A stretch of 40,352 bases of DNA from an uncultured Bacteroidales bacterium (GCA_949289565.1 CASEOO010000031.1:1-40352), one strand, 5' to 3'. Positions 1-8,527 are shown, counted from the stretch's first letter. Notes: generated from the sequence alone by a model not told the origin. A program made the numbers and translations.

Positions 1-141
1 ATGTTGCTCACGCGTTACGCACCCTTCCGCCGGTCGCCGCCATGGAGTATTGCTACTCCACGCGTTGCCCCTCGACTTGCATGTGTTAAGCCTGCCGCTA
101 GCGTTCATCCTGAGCCAGGATCAAACTCTTCTTTGTATATT
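1..141 (-). rRNA. rrs: 16S ribosomal RNA, 5' end (partial)
   Basis: The reverse complement contains the conserved 5' segment of bacterial 16S rRNA: AGAGTTTGATCCTGGCTCAG, then GATGAACGCTAGCGGCAGGC, then the ACATGCAAGTCGA helix and a GGGTGCGTAACGCGTG stretch. The GATGAACGCTAGCGGCAGGC form is typical of Bacteroidales. The gene runs off the left edge, so only about the first 130-140 nt are visible. The mature 5' end is placed approximately, a few bases beyond the AGAGTTTGAT motif. The rest of the rrn operon must lie outside the window. Confidence 0.97.
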
Positions 142-276
142 CTATATTTCTCTTAGTCTGTCCTTTGCTCTATAATTCTCAAATAGAATTAACGCTCTTT
201 TATTGTTGGTACTTTTGCTTGTACTTTAGTCTTTCAGTATTTTCAAAAAACTATCCGTTATTTCTTAAACGGGCTG

Positions 277-307
277 CAAAGATACGGACTTTTTTCATAC
301 CTCCAAA
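277..307 (-). promoter_or_regulatory. rrn operon promoter
   Basis: On the minus strand TATCTTTG (277-284) matches the Bacteroidota -7 box TAnnTTTG, and TTTG (304-307) sits exactly 19 bp upstream as the -33 element. An A/T-rich tract at about 308-335 lies where an UP-like element would be. Transcription would start near 271, giving a leader of about 130 nt before mature 16S. Confidence 0.85.
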
Positions 308-356
308 TATTTTTTGACTTTTTTTGAATATTTTTCTGCAAATCGTGCAGTTTTTA

Positions 357-364
357 TACTTTTG
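357..364 (+). promoter_or_regulatory. -7 promoter box for the CHR transporter pair
   Basis: TACTTTTG matches TAnnTTTG and lies 24 bp before the ATG at 389. No good TTTG is found at the -33 distance. The site is back to back with the rrn promoter, so the two units share a compact divergent control region. Confidence 0.6.
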
Positions 365-388
365 CACCATAAAAACCATTTAATTCTT

Positions 389-943
389 ATGGCATCATAC
401 TGGCAGATATTTTTCATTTTCGCCAAAATAGGAGCATTCACCATAGGCGGGGGCATGGCAATGATACCCCTTATCCAAAATGAAATAGTCAAAAGGGGAT
501 GGATGAAAGACGAGGACTTCCCTGACATCATAGCCCTGTCACAATCTGCCCCGGGCCTGCTGGCGGTAAATATCGCCATATTCAGCGGCTACAAGCTGAA
601 AGGGACAAAAGGAAGCATAGTGGCTGCAACCGCCAGCGTATTGCCATCCATTATAATCATATTGTTGATAGCTATGATTTTCACTGGATATCAGGACTCC
701 CCGGCAGTCATCAGCATCTTCAAAGGCATCCGTCCAGTCGTGGTGGCCCTGATAGCTGTCCCGATGATACAGATGGCCAGAAAATCAAACAAGCACTGGT
801 GGTCTTATGCATTGTCCGCAGCCGTGCTTGTGCTGGTTGGAGTCCTGAAAGTATCGCCTATTTATATATTGACAGTTGTGATTGTGGTGTCTTTCGCAGC
901 GGCAAAATACATTGATAAAATCAGGAGGGGCAAAACAGAATGA
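389..943 (+). CDS. CHR-family transporter, first half protein (chromate transporter type)
   Basis: This 184-residue integral membrane protein belongs to the short-chain CHR (chromate ion transporter) family. The conserved N-terminal signature FTIGGGMAMIPLIQ is followed by DIIALSQSAPGLLAVN and several hydrophobic helices (about residues 80-105, 120-135, 145-180). Short CHR proteins are normally encoded as adjacent pairs with opposite membrane topology, and the next gene is the partner, overlapping by ATGA at 940-943. The ATG at 389 is chosen because an upstream in-frame start at 314 lies before the likely promoter. Chromate efflux is the family's best known activity, but in anaerobic gut-type Bacteroidota the real substrate is unproven. 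Confidence 0.88.
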   Translation: MASYWQIFFIFAKIGAFTIGGGMAMIPLIQNEIVKRGWMKDEDFPDIIALSQSAPGLLAVNIAIFSGYKLKGTKGSIVAATASVLPSIIIILLIAMIFTGYQDSPAVISIFKGIRPVVVALIAVPMIQMARKSNKHWWSYALSAAVLVLVGVLKVSPIYILTVVIVVSFAAAKYIDKIRRGKTE

Positions 944-1488
944 TATTCATCGAGCTATTTCTTACATTTTTCGTGATAGGCCTCTTCACCATAGGCGGAG
1001 GTTATGCGATGCTGTCACTGATTCAGACCCAGGTCGTCACCATACATAATTGGATTGACGAAAATACATTTACGGATATAGTGGCAATTTCTCAAATGAC
1101 CCCCGGTCCGATAGGAATAAACAGCGCAACGTACATCGGATATACTGTACTGGCTGACACAGGAGCGCCTCAAATATTATGCATACTCGCCTCTTTCACA
1201 ACCAGCCTGGCAGTCGTGCTGCCGTCTTTCCTGATTGTCCTGACCATATGCAAGATGTATCAAAGGTTCAGCGAGAACACGATATTCGAAGGCATGATGT
1301 CGGGGTTGAAGCCAGCTGTCACGGGTCTGATAGGCGCATCGGCCCTCCTTCTGATCACGCCCGAAAATTTTCCCGACTGGAAAAGCTGGGTTCTGTTTGT
1401 ATCGGCATTCGCGGCGTCATGGATATGGAAATTGAATCCTATTTTCATGATTATTGCCGGAGGCATCCTCGGTTTTATCTTATATTGA
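940..1488 (+). CDS. CHR-family transporter, second half protein
   Basis: This 182-residue partner of the preceding short CHR protein begins with the matching motif LFTIGGGYAMLSLIQTQV (about residues 14-31), followed by DIVAISQMTPGPIGINSATYIGY. These are the hallmark IGGG and TPGP motifs of CHR domains. At least four hydrophobic helices follow. Translation is probably coupled to the first gene through the 4-nt stop/start overlap. The last codons (GFILY, stop) fall inside a 30-bp direct repeat that recurs 60 bp downstream. The two halves probably act as a heterodimer in the inner membrane; the substrate is unknown. Confidence 0.88.
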   Translation: MIFIELFLTFFVIGLFTIGGGYAMLSLIQTQVVTIHNWIDENTFTDIVAISQMTPGPIGINSATYIGYTVLADTGAPQILCILASFTTSLAVVLPSFLIVLTICKMYQRFSENTIFEGMMSGLKPAVTGLIGASALLLITPENFPDWKSWVLFVSAFAASWIWKLNPIFMIIAGGILGFILY

Positions 1489-1556
1489 TGTAAAACTATC
1501 CTGGTGTTCAGGGAGGCGAACGGAGACCTCGGTTTTATCTTATATTGATGTAAAAC
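1467..1556 (+). repeat. Pair of identical 30-bp direct repeats, 60 bp apart
   Basis: Positions 1467-1496 and 1527-1556 are identical over 30 bp (both begin CCTCGGTTTTATCTTATA and end TGATGTAAAAC), separated by 30 bp of unrelated sequence. The first copy contains the last codons and stop of the second CHR gene. The second copy is non-coding and ends 16 bp before the next gene's ATG. Confidence 0.95.
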
Positions 1557-1572
1557 ATTTAAAACTTCAGGA

Positions 1573-3246
1573 ATGATGAACTGGTTTGTCGATCTTTTCA
1601 CACAGCCATCAACAATACAGACGCTGCTGGTGCTGGCAATCATCGCCGCGTCAGGTCTGGCTTTAGGGAAAATCAAAATATACGGAATTTCGCTCGGGAT
1701 CACTTTCGTGTTTTTTGCAGGAATCCTTGCAGGACATTTCGGCATCGAGGTCAACAAGGACATGCTGGCATTCGCGCAAAATACAGGGCTGATTATATTC
1801 GTATACACCCTCGGGCTGCAGGTAGGCCCGGGCTTCTTCTCATCGTTCAAGAAAGGAGGTGTGAAACTGAATCTGCTGGGAATTGCGGTAGTGCTGTCTG
1901 GATTCGTTCTGACTATCGGCATAAGCCTGGCATGCAAATTTCCTGTCACCGAAATGACCGGGCTGTTTTCTGGAGCTGTCACCAATACTCCGATGCTGGG
2001 TGCGGCTCAACAAGCCGCAATGCAAGTCCACCCCGGCAATCCTGACGCCATAACCGCCATGTCACTTGCCTGCGCCGTAGGATATCCTGTCGGCGTAATA
2101 GGCATGATAGCGGTGATCATCATCTTGAGAATGATGAACAGAGGCAAGAGCTCCCAGACCAAAGCATGCACAGAACCTGCTAAACCTTTTATTGCAGAAT
2201 TCCAGATCTGCAATCCTGCAATATTCGGAAAAACCATTAAGGAAATCACAGCGCTTACATCTTCCAAATTTGTCATTTCAAGAGTCTGGAGAAAAGGAAA
2301 AGTAAGCATACCGACATCCGATACTGTCATCGCCGAGCACGACCACCTGCTGGTGATTTCTAATCAGGCTGACGTAGAAAAGATAAAAGCGCTGTTCGGA
2401 GAAAAGGAAAACAAGGACTGGAATAAAGAAGACATAGACTGGAATGCTATCGACAGCATGTTGATATCCAGGAGAATTCTGGTCACTAAAACACACCTCA
2501 ACGGCGTCAGGCTGGGGTCTCTCAGGCTGAGAAATCTGTATGGAATCAATATCACCAGAGTGAACAGAGCAGGAATCGACCTGCTGGCGTCGCCTAATTT
2601 GAGGCTGCAGATTGGCGACCGCCTAACCATAGTGGGAGAATCTGCCGCGGTGGACAATGTCTGCAAAATATTGGGCAACGAAGAAAAAAGGCTGAATGAA
2701 CCGAACCTGACTGCCATTTTCATAGGCTTGGCAATAGGCGTAGTGCTGGGAAGCATACCATTCAGCATACCAGGCATGAGCATGCCTGTAAAACTGGGAA
2801 TTGCAGGCGGGCCGATCATCATCGGGATACTGATGGGGGCATTCGGCCCGCGAATCCACCTCACAACATACACTACGCAGAGTGCCAACCTTATGCTCAG
2901 AGAATTCGGGCTCGTCACTTATCTGGCTGGACTCGGGCTCGATGCCGGGAAAGATTTTTTCGAGACAGTTTTCTGCACTCAGGGACTGGTCTGGATAGCA
3001 CTGGCGTTTGCCATGGCCGTCATTCCGACGCTGGCAGTAGGCATAACAGCCCAGAAATTTCTGAAGACAGATTATGCACGGAATGTCGGCATGCTGTGCG
3101 GAAGCATGGCAAACCCGATGGCGCTCAACTACGCCAGCACTACCGTAGATAATGATGAACCAGCGGTAAGCTATGCCACAGTCTACCCTATGGCAATGTT
3201 TGCAAGAGTGATTATCGTGCAGCTGGCAATACTGCTGCTGGCCTGA
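1573..3246 (+). CDS. AspT/YidE/YbjL-type transporter
   Basis: This 557-residue inner-membrane protein has the architecture of the AspT/YidE/YbjL family: an N-terminal membrane block (about residues 10-195), two cytosolic TrkA-C (RCK_C) domains (about 205-290 and 295-375) and a second homologous membrane block (about 385-557). Seen directly are the GLQVGPGFFSSFKKGG segment in the first block and the matching GLGLDAGKDFFE segment in the second, with repeated NTPMLGA / NPMALNYA motifs. Family members include the aspartate:alanine exchanger AspT, but most are orphans, so the substrate cannot be named. The gene starts ATGATG and lies 84 bp after the CHR pair. It could be read from the same promoter. 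Confidence 0.87.
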   Translation: MMNWFVDLFTQPSTIQTLLVLAIIAASGLALGKIKIYGISLGITFVFFAGILAGHFGIEVNKDMLAFAQNTGLIIFVYTLGLQVGPGFFSSFKKGGVKLNLLGIAVVLSGFVLTIGISLACKFPVTEMTGLFSGAVTNTPMLGAAQQAAMQVHPGNPDAITAMSLACAVGYPVGVIGMIAVIIILRMMNRGKSSQTKACTEPAKPFIAEFQICNPAIFGKTIKEITALTSSKFVISRVWRKGKVSIPTSDTVIAEHDHLLVISNQADVEKIKALFGEKENKDWNKEDIDWNAIDSMLISRRILVTKTHLNGVRLGSLRLRNLYGINITRVNRAGIDLLASPNLRLQIGDRLTIVGESAAVDNVCKILGNEEKRLNEPNLTAIFIGLAIGVVLGSIPFSIPGMSMPVKLGIAGGPIIIGILMGAFGPRIHLTTYTTQSANLMLREFGLVTYLAGLGLDAGKDFFETVFCTQGLVWIALAFAMAVIPTLAVGITAQKFLKTDYARNVGMLCGSMANPMALNYASTTVDNDEPAVSYATVYPMAMFARVIIVQLAILLLA

Positions 3247-3256
3247 ACCATGAACA

Positions 3257-4813
3257 TCATTCCCCGGACAGGAAGGCTCTGTTTTTCATATGCACAAGCT
3301 TCCATACGAACAAGAGATAAATCATGATGAATACAGTGTTAACCGCCAGCTTCACAGCCATCATCGGTCCGGAAACACTGAAAGTGACTCCTTCAAAGAA
3401 GACTCTGTCTACAATAAGCGAGAGACCGTAGACAACGCCCATCCCGGCAAAAATGCCTGCTATTCTCCCCCATTTATATGGTATGGGATAATACCTGTTT
3501 CCCAGGACAGCGCTGATAACAAACATCACTGCATAGCTTGCCAGATGCCCCCATGCGGCGGCGAAATACGAGAATCTCGGCATAAATACAATATTCACCA
3601 AAGCCGTCACAGCCAGCCCGGCCAATGTAATATAAATCGCCACGCCTGTTTTTCCCGACAGCTTGTACCACATCGACACATTGAACAGCATGCCAAGAAT
3701 CATATATGACAGCAGCATGATCGGGACTACACTGATGCCTTCCCGGAAATCACGCCCGAGAATGAGGGAAATGACATCTATATAAAGGATGACTCCCAGG
3801 AAAATCAATCCGCAAAATGCAGTGAAATACTCCATCACCACTGCATACAGACCTTTCGAATTGCGGTCAGCGGCGCGCTGGAAGAAGAAAGGCTCGGCGG
3901 CAAACCTGAACATCTGCACAAACAGGGACATAATCACGGATATCTTGACCCCGGCCTGGAATATGCCCAGGCTTGACTGCCAAACTTCCGATCCCGTGTC
4001 AAGAAAACGGAACAATATCCTGTCCAGAAAGTCATTGACAATCCCCGGCAAAGCTGCAACCATAAGCGGGAGAGAATAGGCAAGCATCTGCCTGGCAAGA
4101 TTTCTGTCGAATGCAAATCTGAATTTCAGCAAATCCGGAACAAACAGCAGCATACATACTATACAGCTGAGCAATATAGCAAAAATGACATAGCTGAAAT
4201 CCGGCTCTGGAGAAATAAAATTCAAAAGCCACAAATCATCAGGAGTCAAATCCGAAAGAGCCTTTCCGGTCTCTGCCGCCATATTTCTGCACGAAGAGGC
4301 AAATCCGAAAAAGAGCAAAATATTCGCTCCGGTTTCTGTCAAAATCTTGACAGTCTTCAACACAGCGAACTTCAATGCTTTATGCTCCTGACGCAGCTTC
4401 GCGAACAGGATGGCTGTGACAGAATCGCATGCCAATATTCCGCCCACATACATGATGCAGCTCTGATATCCATGATACCCAAGGATGCCGGAAATATCAG
4501 ATGCAAATATGATCATCAGGGCCATGAACAGCAGGCTGACAAAAGAAACTATGCCTAAAGCATTTGAATACACTTTTGAAGAATCCGTCCCTTCTCTGTT
4601 CGCAAACCGGAAACACCCTGTTTCAAGCCCGAGCACCAGCACTACCTGGAGCACGGCGATATACGCCATGAACTCTGTCACTACGCCATAGCTTTCCGTA
4701 CTCAGCAGCCTGGTATAGAAGGGAACAAAGAGGAAATTTATCACACGGGCAAGTATCGTGCTCAGCCCGTAAAGGGCAGTCTCGCCCGCAAGTTGTTTAA
4801 GAGGATTTGCCAT
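3257..4813 (-). CDS. Polysaccharide flippase (Wzx/MATE-like oligosaccharide exporter)
   Basis: This protein of about 518 residues has some 12-14 hydrophobic segments throughout and belongs to the polysaccharide biosynthesis / MOP-flippase superfamily, which moves lipid-linked sugar units across the inner membrane. The N-terminus, MANPLKQLAGETALYGLSTI followed by NFLFVPFYTRLLS, matches the usual first amphipathic segment and helix of this family. The ATG at 4813 is preferred over an in-frame TTG at 4822, because the TTG overlaps a -7 promoter box. The gene stands alone with no glycosyltransferases beside it, so its carbohydrate substrate is not indicated. It is convergent with the AspT-type gene, 10 bp away. 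Confidence 0.85.
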   Translation of the reverse strand: MANPLKQLAGETALYGLSTILARVINFLFVPFYTRLLSTESYGVVTEFMAYIAVLQVVLVLGLETGCFRFANREGTDSSKVYSNALGIVSFVSLLFMALMIIFASDISGILGYHGYQSCIMYVGGILACDSVTAILFAKLRQEHKALKFAVLKTVKILTETGANILLFFGFASSCRNMAAETGKALSDLTPDDLWLLNFISPEPDFSYVIFAILLSCIVCMLLFVPDLLKFRFAFDRNLARQMLAYSLPLMVAALPGIVNDFLDRILFRFLDTGSEVWQSSLGIFQAGVKISVIMSLFVQMFRFAAEPFFFQRAADRNSKGLYAVVMEYFTAFCGLIFLGVILYIDVISLILGRDFREGISVVPIMLLSYMILGMLFNVSMWYKLSGKTGVAIYITLAGLAVTALVNIVFMPRFSYFAAAWGHLASYAVMFVISAVLGNRYYPIPYKWGRIAGIFAGMGVVYGLSLIVDRVFFEGVTFSVSGPMMAVKLAVNTVFIMIYLLFVWKLVHMKNRAFLSGE

Positions 4814-4819
4814 ATCGGG

Positions 4820-4827
4820 CAAAATTA
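4820..4827 (-). promoter_or_regulatory. -7 promoter box of the flippase gene
   Basis: TAATTTTG on the minus strand fits TAnnTTTG. Its last base is only 6 bp from the ATG at 4813, so a start about 5 nt downstream would give a leaderless or almost leaderless mRNA. No clear TTTG is seen at -33. Confidence 0.5.
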
Positions 4828-4890
4828 GTTATTTTTCGCAACTTTTTTCACCGGTTCTGCATCTAATGACTGATTAAACGATACAGAAAC

Positions 4891-5556
4891 ATGAAAAGCA
4901 TAATTTTAAAATCAGTTTTACTCATATCGGCAATAATATCATCCGCCGCCTGTTCGTCATCCCTGACCAGGGACGGGGCCGATTCAAAAGGAAATGACAT
5001 GGGAACAGAAACTAAAAGCGCGTCTTTCGGTCCAGAATACGATATAGTCACGGACCTGGGGACTATCAGAATCAGACTTTACAACGAAACACCGGAACAC
5101 AGGGATAATTTCGCAAAACTTGTGTCGGAAAACTTTTATGACGGTGTCCTTTTCCACAGAGTTATCGACGGATTCATGATACAGACAGGAGACCCCCTCA
5201 CCAAAGACCCGTCAAAAGCAGGGCTTTATGGAACAGGAGGCCCGGGGTACACAATCCCTGCTGAATTCAATCGAGCACTTACACATAAGAAAGGCGCTGT
5301 GGCCGCCGCGCGCAGAGGAGATGCCGCCAATCCTAAAAAAGAGTCATCCGGCTCACAGTTCTATATAGTGCAGGATGCTGAAAACTGCAGCCAGCTTGAC
5401 GGGGAATATACAGTGTTCGGGGAAACCATAGACGGGCTGGACATCATCGACAAAATAGCATCTGTCGATACGGACAGAAGGGACAGGCCTGTACAAGACA
5501 TACACATCATAAGCATCAGACCGGTCATTCCAGAGAATGAGGCCAGCCAGGACTGA
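4891..5556 (+). CDS. Peptidyl-prolyl cis-trans isomerase, cyclophilin type, lipoprotein
   Basis: This 221-residue protein has a lipoprotein signal peptide (hydrophobic residues 4-20, then SSAAC with Cys21 as the likely lipidated residue), a short polar linker, and a cyclophilin domain from about residue 48 to the end. Cyclophilin features seen include FYDGVLFHRVIDGFMIQTGD, the GSQFYIV segment and a late FGETIDGLDIIDKIA. It would catalyse proline isomerisation during folding of exported proteins, anchored in a membrane facing the periplasm. The spacing GGPGYTIPAEF is normal for the bacterial family. It is a single-gene unit ending in a strong terminator. Confidence 0.93.
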   Translation: MKSIILKSVLLISAIISSAACSSSLTRDGADSKGNDMGTETKSASFGPEYDIVTDLGTIRIRLYNETPEHRDNFAKLVSENFYDGVLFHRVIDGFMIQTGDPLTKDPSKAGLYGTGGPGYTIPAEFNRALTHKKGAVAAARRGDAANPKKESSGSQFYIVQDAENCSQLDGEYTVFGETIDGLDIIDKIASVDTDRRDRPVQDIHIISIRPVIPENEASQD

Positions 5557-5557
5557 T

Positions 5558-5587
5558 AAAAAAGAGACGGGATTCCGTCTCTTTTTT
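5558..5587. terminator. Bidirectional intrinsic terminator
   Basis: A perfect 13-bp inverted repeat (arms 5558-5570 and 5575-5587, loop GATT) has A6 on one side and T6 on the other, so it works in both directions. It ends the cyclophilin mRNA on the plus strand and would catch hisIE read-through on the minus strand. Confidence 0.93.
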
Positions 5588-5603
5588 ATTTGTGGCATCT
5601 CTT

Positions 5604-5618
5604 TGGCACAGTAGTTGC
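5604..5618 (+). promoter_or_regulatory. Sigma-54 (RpoN)-type -24/-12 promoter
   Basis: TGGCAC (5604-5609), five bases, then TTGC (5615-5618) reproduces the RpoN consensus, with GG (5605-5606) and GC (5617-5618) exactly 10 bp apart. This predicts a start near 5630. It is the only match to this pattern I noticed in the window, and it lies in a short intergenic gap directly ahead of a terminator. Confidence 0.65.
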
Positions 5619-5629
5619 TATTTCATTTA

Positions 5630-5714
5630 AACGAATAGTTTTTTCATAGGTTAAGTTTTAGGTTAGAATTGCGGAGCGTCTACGATGGGAATCGTGGACG
5701 CTCTATCTTTTTAT
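5630..5714 (+). ncRNA. Candidate small RNA of about 80 nt
   Basis: This segment lies between the predicted sigma-54 start and a strong intrinsic terminator (arms 5674-5686 and 5691-5703). It holds no plausible ORF. The 5' half is unstructured and U-rich, with two TAGGTTA elements 12 nt apart (5646-5652 and 5658-5664), which look like a single-stranded binding or pairing region. The 3' half is the terminator hairpin. That layout, a single-stranded seed followed by a Rho-independent terminator, is typical of trans-acting small RNAs. The 3' end touches the convergent hisIE stop codon. The family was not identified. Confidence 0.55.
5674..5714 (+). terminator. Intrinsic terminator of the small RNA unit
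   Basis: A 13-bp stem, GAGCGTCTACGAT / ATCGTGGACGCTC with one T-G wobble and a GGGA loop, is followed by TATCTTTTTATTT on the plus strand only. The minus strand has no T-run after the stem, so it terminates plus-strand transcription. Confidence 0.85.
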
Positions 5715-6325
5715 TTATGCCTGCGGACGAGCTCCTTTTCGAGGTCAGAGATGGAAAGCCCCCTGGCCGCAAGCAGTACCAAAAGATGATATATGAGGTC
5801 TGACGCCTCGTAAATCATCGCGGAATCATTGTGAGCCACAGCCTCGATAACCGTCTCCACTGCTTCTTCACCCACTTTCTGCGCGATCTTGTTCACTCCT
5901 TTGTCAAAAAGCTTCACGGTATAAGACCCATCAGGCCTTTCCATCTTCCGTCTGCGGATAACTTCCTGAAGCTCCCTGATGAAACCCTCGTCATCATCAG
6001 TTTTGAAACAGCTCACTGAACCTGTATGGCACACCGGTCCGGTATGTTCAGCCTTCACCAGAAGCGTATCCCCATCGCAGTCAACATACATTTCTCTGAC
6101 TATGAGAAAATTCCCGCTGGTCTCGCCCTTGGTCCACAGACATTGGCGCGTCCTGCTGAAAAAAGTCATCCTGCCTGTCTCAAAAGTTCTTTCCAAAGCC
6201 TCTGCATTTACATACCCGAGCATGAGAACTTTCAATGCAGCATAATCCTGAACCACAACCGGTATAAGCCCGTCCGGATTCTTTCCGAAATCCAGATCTT
6301 TCACTTCAAAGTCTTTCTTAATCAT
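5711..6325 (-). CDS. hisIE: Phosphoribosyl-AMP cyclohydrolase / phosphoribosyl-ATP pyrophosphatase
   Basis: This 204-residue bifunctional enzyme catalyses steps 2 and 3 of histidine synthesis: hydrolysis of PR-ATP to PR-AMP, then ring opening to ProFAR. The HisI domain (about residues 1-115) shows the metal/zinc signature around DCDGD and the cysteines of GPVCHTGSVSCF. The HisE domain (about 115-204) shows the KVGEEAVETVIEA helix and acidic residues of the MazG-like pyrophosphohydrolases, ending with YHLLVLLAARGLSISDLEKE. It is the last gene of the his operon, 72 bp after hisF. Its stop codon overlaps the T-tract of the facing small RNA terminator. Confidence 0.97.
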   Translation of the reverse strand: MIKKDFEVKDLDFGKNPDGLIPVVVQDYAALKVLMLGYVNAEALERTFETGRMTFFSRTRQCLWTKGETSGNFLIVREMYVDCDGDTLLVKAEHTGPVCHTGSVSCFKTDDDEGFIRELQEVIRRRKMERPDGSYTVKLFDKGVNKIAQKVGEEAVETVIEAVAHNDSAMIYEASDLIYHLLVLLAARGLSISDLEKELVRRHK

Positions 6326-6397
6326 AATATCGTCCGTTTATAAAAATTTTCACAATGCCGCGGCAATTGTTAATGTTTGCCAGAAGGCCTGCCGCCA

Positions 6398-7159
6398 TCA
6401 CATCCGAACAGGGATTCCATGCTCTGCAAGCCGCTTCTTCAAATCCGGGATGAGGACCTGCCCGTAATGGAAAATTGAAGCGGCAAGTGCGGCGTCGGCA
6501 TTTCCTCCTGAAGAGGAAAGCACCTGCACAATATCGTCGGCACTCCCGGCACCGCCGGAAGCAATCACAGGAATATCAAGCATTTCTGACAGTTTTCTAT
6601 ATTCACTGCATGCATATCCGGAGCATGTTCCGTCGTGATTCATCGAAGTGAACAGAATCTCGCCTGCACCGAGAGACTCAGCCTGCTTCGCCCATGAAAA
6701 CAATTCCTTATCTGAAAACTGGCTGCCTCCATGCGTAGTCACTCTCCAGACTCCGTCAGTATTCTTCGCGTCTATCGCCACGACCACACACTGGGAACCA
6801 AATCTGGATGCAATATCAGAAATCAAGGATGGATTCCGGACAGCCGCACTGTTTACAGACACTTTGTCTGCTCCTGCACGGAGCAATACAGAAGCATCCT
6901 CAACAGTGGAGATGCCACCGCCCACAGTGAAAGGAATATTGATTTCCAATGCTATGCGTTCCACCAGCGCAGAAAATGCCTTTCTGCCCTCCACGGCAGC
7001 GCTTATATCCAGGAAAACAAGTTCGTCAGCCCCTTGGCCAGAATATGCTCCAGCCATCTCCACGGGATCTCCGACAGATTTAATTCCCAGGAAATTGACT
7101 CCCTTCACTGTGCGGCCGTCCTTGATATCAAGGCATGGTATGATTCTTTTTGTCAGCAT
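6398..7159 (-). CDS. hisF: Imidazole glycerol phosphate synthase, cyclase subunit
   Basis: This 253-residue TIM-barrel subunit of IGP synthase uses ammonia delivered by HisH to convert PRFAR to IGP and AICAR. It begins [20 protein letters not shown] with catalytic Asp11, and the second catalytic Asp is in [12 protein letters not shown]. Phosphate-binding glycines are in FTVGGGIS and IASGGAGS. Length and start are typical. It overlaps the end of hisA by 7 nt, which suggests translational coupling. Confidence 0.98.
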   Translation of the reverse strand: MLTKRIIPCLDIKDGRTVKGVNFLGIKSVGDPVEMAGAYSGQGADELVFLDISAAVEGRKAFSALVERIALEINIPFTVGGGISTVEDASVLLRAGADKVSVNSAAVRNPSLISDIASRFGSQCVVVAIDAKNTDGVWRVTTHGGSQFSDKELFSWAKQAESLGAGEILFTSMNHDGTCSGYACSEYRKLSEMLDIPVIASGGAGSADDIVQVLSSSGGNADAALAASIFHYGQVLIPDLKKRLAEHGIPVRM

Positions 7160-7854
7160 AAAGCGATCTTTCCTTCATAAATAGCCTTTCCTACTATAAC
7201 GGCCTGAACACCAGCGCTGTCCAAAGCCTCTATATCGGCCATGCTTCCGACACCGCCGCTTGCAACGACCTGCAGTTCGGGAAATTTGTGCATCAACTCC
7301 TGGTATAGAGCTATGGCAGGGCCGGCAAGCATACCGTCTCTCGAAATCTCAGTCACAATAGACGTCAGCAGCCCTTCAGGAACAAAACGGGAAATGAGAT
7401 CCGAAGCACTTGCATCTGATTTATCCAGCCATCCGTTCACTGCAACTGAACCATCTTTCACGTCAGCCCCGAGCACTATGCGCTCCCCGCCGAACTCCCT
7501 GAGCCAGGATGCAAATGCATCGGGATCAGAACACGCCACACTGCCGCATATGGCACGGCAAGCCCCGGCATTGAAGACAGACAGCAATGCCTCCCTGTCT
7601 TTCACACCGCCACCGAACTCCACTTTCAAGGATGTATGGGAAGCAATATCCTCAAGCACAGCCTGATTGACAGGAAATCTGGACTTGGCGCCATCCAGGT
7701 CCACAAGATGAAGCATCGCCATGCCGCAGTCTTCAAAATACTTCGCCACATCAAGAGGGCTGTCACTGTATATTTTGCTCCGGCTGTAATCGCCTTGAGA
7801 AAGACGGACACATTTGCCATCCATAATATCTATCGCCGGTATAATTTCTATCAT
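7153..7854 (-). CDS. hisA: ProFAR isomerase
   Basis: This 233-residue TIM-barrel enzyme isomerises ProFAR to PRFAR (step 4). The ATG at 7854 gives the family's usual start, [20 protein letters not shown], with catalytic Asp8; an open frame extends 126 nt further upstream but has no family similarity. Other family motifs are [18 protein letters not shown] and [10 protein letters not shown]. It lies 50 bp after hisH and overlaps hisF. Confidence 0.97.
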   Translation of the reverse strand: MIEIIPAIDIMDGKCVRLSQGDYSRSKIYSDSPLDVAKYFEDCGMAMLHLVDLDGAKSRFPVNQAVLEDIASHTSLKVEFGGGVKDREALLSVFNAGACRAICGSVACSDPDAFASWLREFGGERIVLGADVKDGSVAVNGWLDKSDASASDLISRFVPEGLLTSIVTEISRDGMLAGPAIALYQELMHKFPELQVVASGGVGSMADIEALDSAGVQAVIVGKAIYEGKIALC

Positions 7855-7904
7855 AGTTTCTGCTGTATTTCCATTCTTGCTTGTCAAAATCCACAAAACT
7901 GAGC

Positions 7905-8507
7905 TCAGCAAGGAAGGTTCAAAAAATTGGCTATGATGCGCTCCCCTGCATCCCCGCTTTTCTCCGGATGGAACTGGCATCCCATAAAATTCCCTCTGCT
8001 CAACGCAGAGCTGAAAGATATGCCATATTCAGTCACCGCGGCCGTATCTTCACCGAGGTCAGCAAAATAAGAATGGACAAAATAGACATATGCGCCATCC
8101 TGCACACCATCGAAAAGCTTTGACTTGAGCGACGATATATCATTCCACCCTACCTGAGGGACTTTCAGCCTTAAGCCTGAAGGAAGAGCATGGCGGAAAT
8201 GCCTGACCTTGTTCCTGAAAATGCCCAGGCACTCAACATCCCCTTCCTCTGACCACTCACAAAGCAGCTGCATACCCAGACAGATGCCCAGAAGCGGTTT
8301 GCCGGTCTCCCTGATGAAATCAGCCAGATTCCTTTCCCGAAGTCTTGCCATAGCCCAGCCTGCCTCTCCTACGCCAGGAAGCAGAAGCCTGTCGCACTCT
8401 GACAATACAGCAGGGTCAGGGCTCAAGACATAGTCTGCGCCAAGACGCTTCAGAGCATTCTCCACCGATCGGATGTTTCCTGCCTCGTAATCTATAATAC
8501 CTGTCAT
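7905..8507 (-). CDS. hisH: Imidazole glycerol phosphate synthase, glutaminase subunit
   Basis: This 200-residue class I glutamine amidotransferase has its catalytic triad at Cys76 (GICLGMQ) with His180 and Glu182 (FHPEKS). It releases ammonia from glutamine for HisF. The N-terminus MTGIIDYEAGNIRSVENAL is canonical. It is 20 bp downstream of the hisC-hisB fusion gene and in the same operon. Confidence 0.98.
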   Translation of the reverse strand: MTGIIDYEAGNIRSVENALKRLGADYVLSPDPAVLSECDRLLLPGVGEAGWAMARLRERNLADFIRETGKPLLGICLGMQLLCEWSEEGDVECLGIFRNKVRHFRHALPSGLRLKVPQVGWNDISSLKSKLFDGVQDGAYVYFVHSYFADLGEDTAAVTEYGISFSSALSRGNFMGCQFHPEKSGDAGERIIANFLNLPC

Positions 8508-8527
8508 ATCGCTGTAATTTACATATC

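Noticed and set aside
1260..1985. 241-codon minus-strand frame across two transporters
   Set aside because: It crosses the 30-bp repeat (duplicated VLHQYKIKPR) and opposes two genes with clear family motifs.
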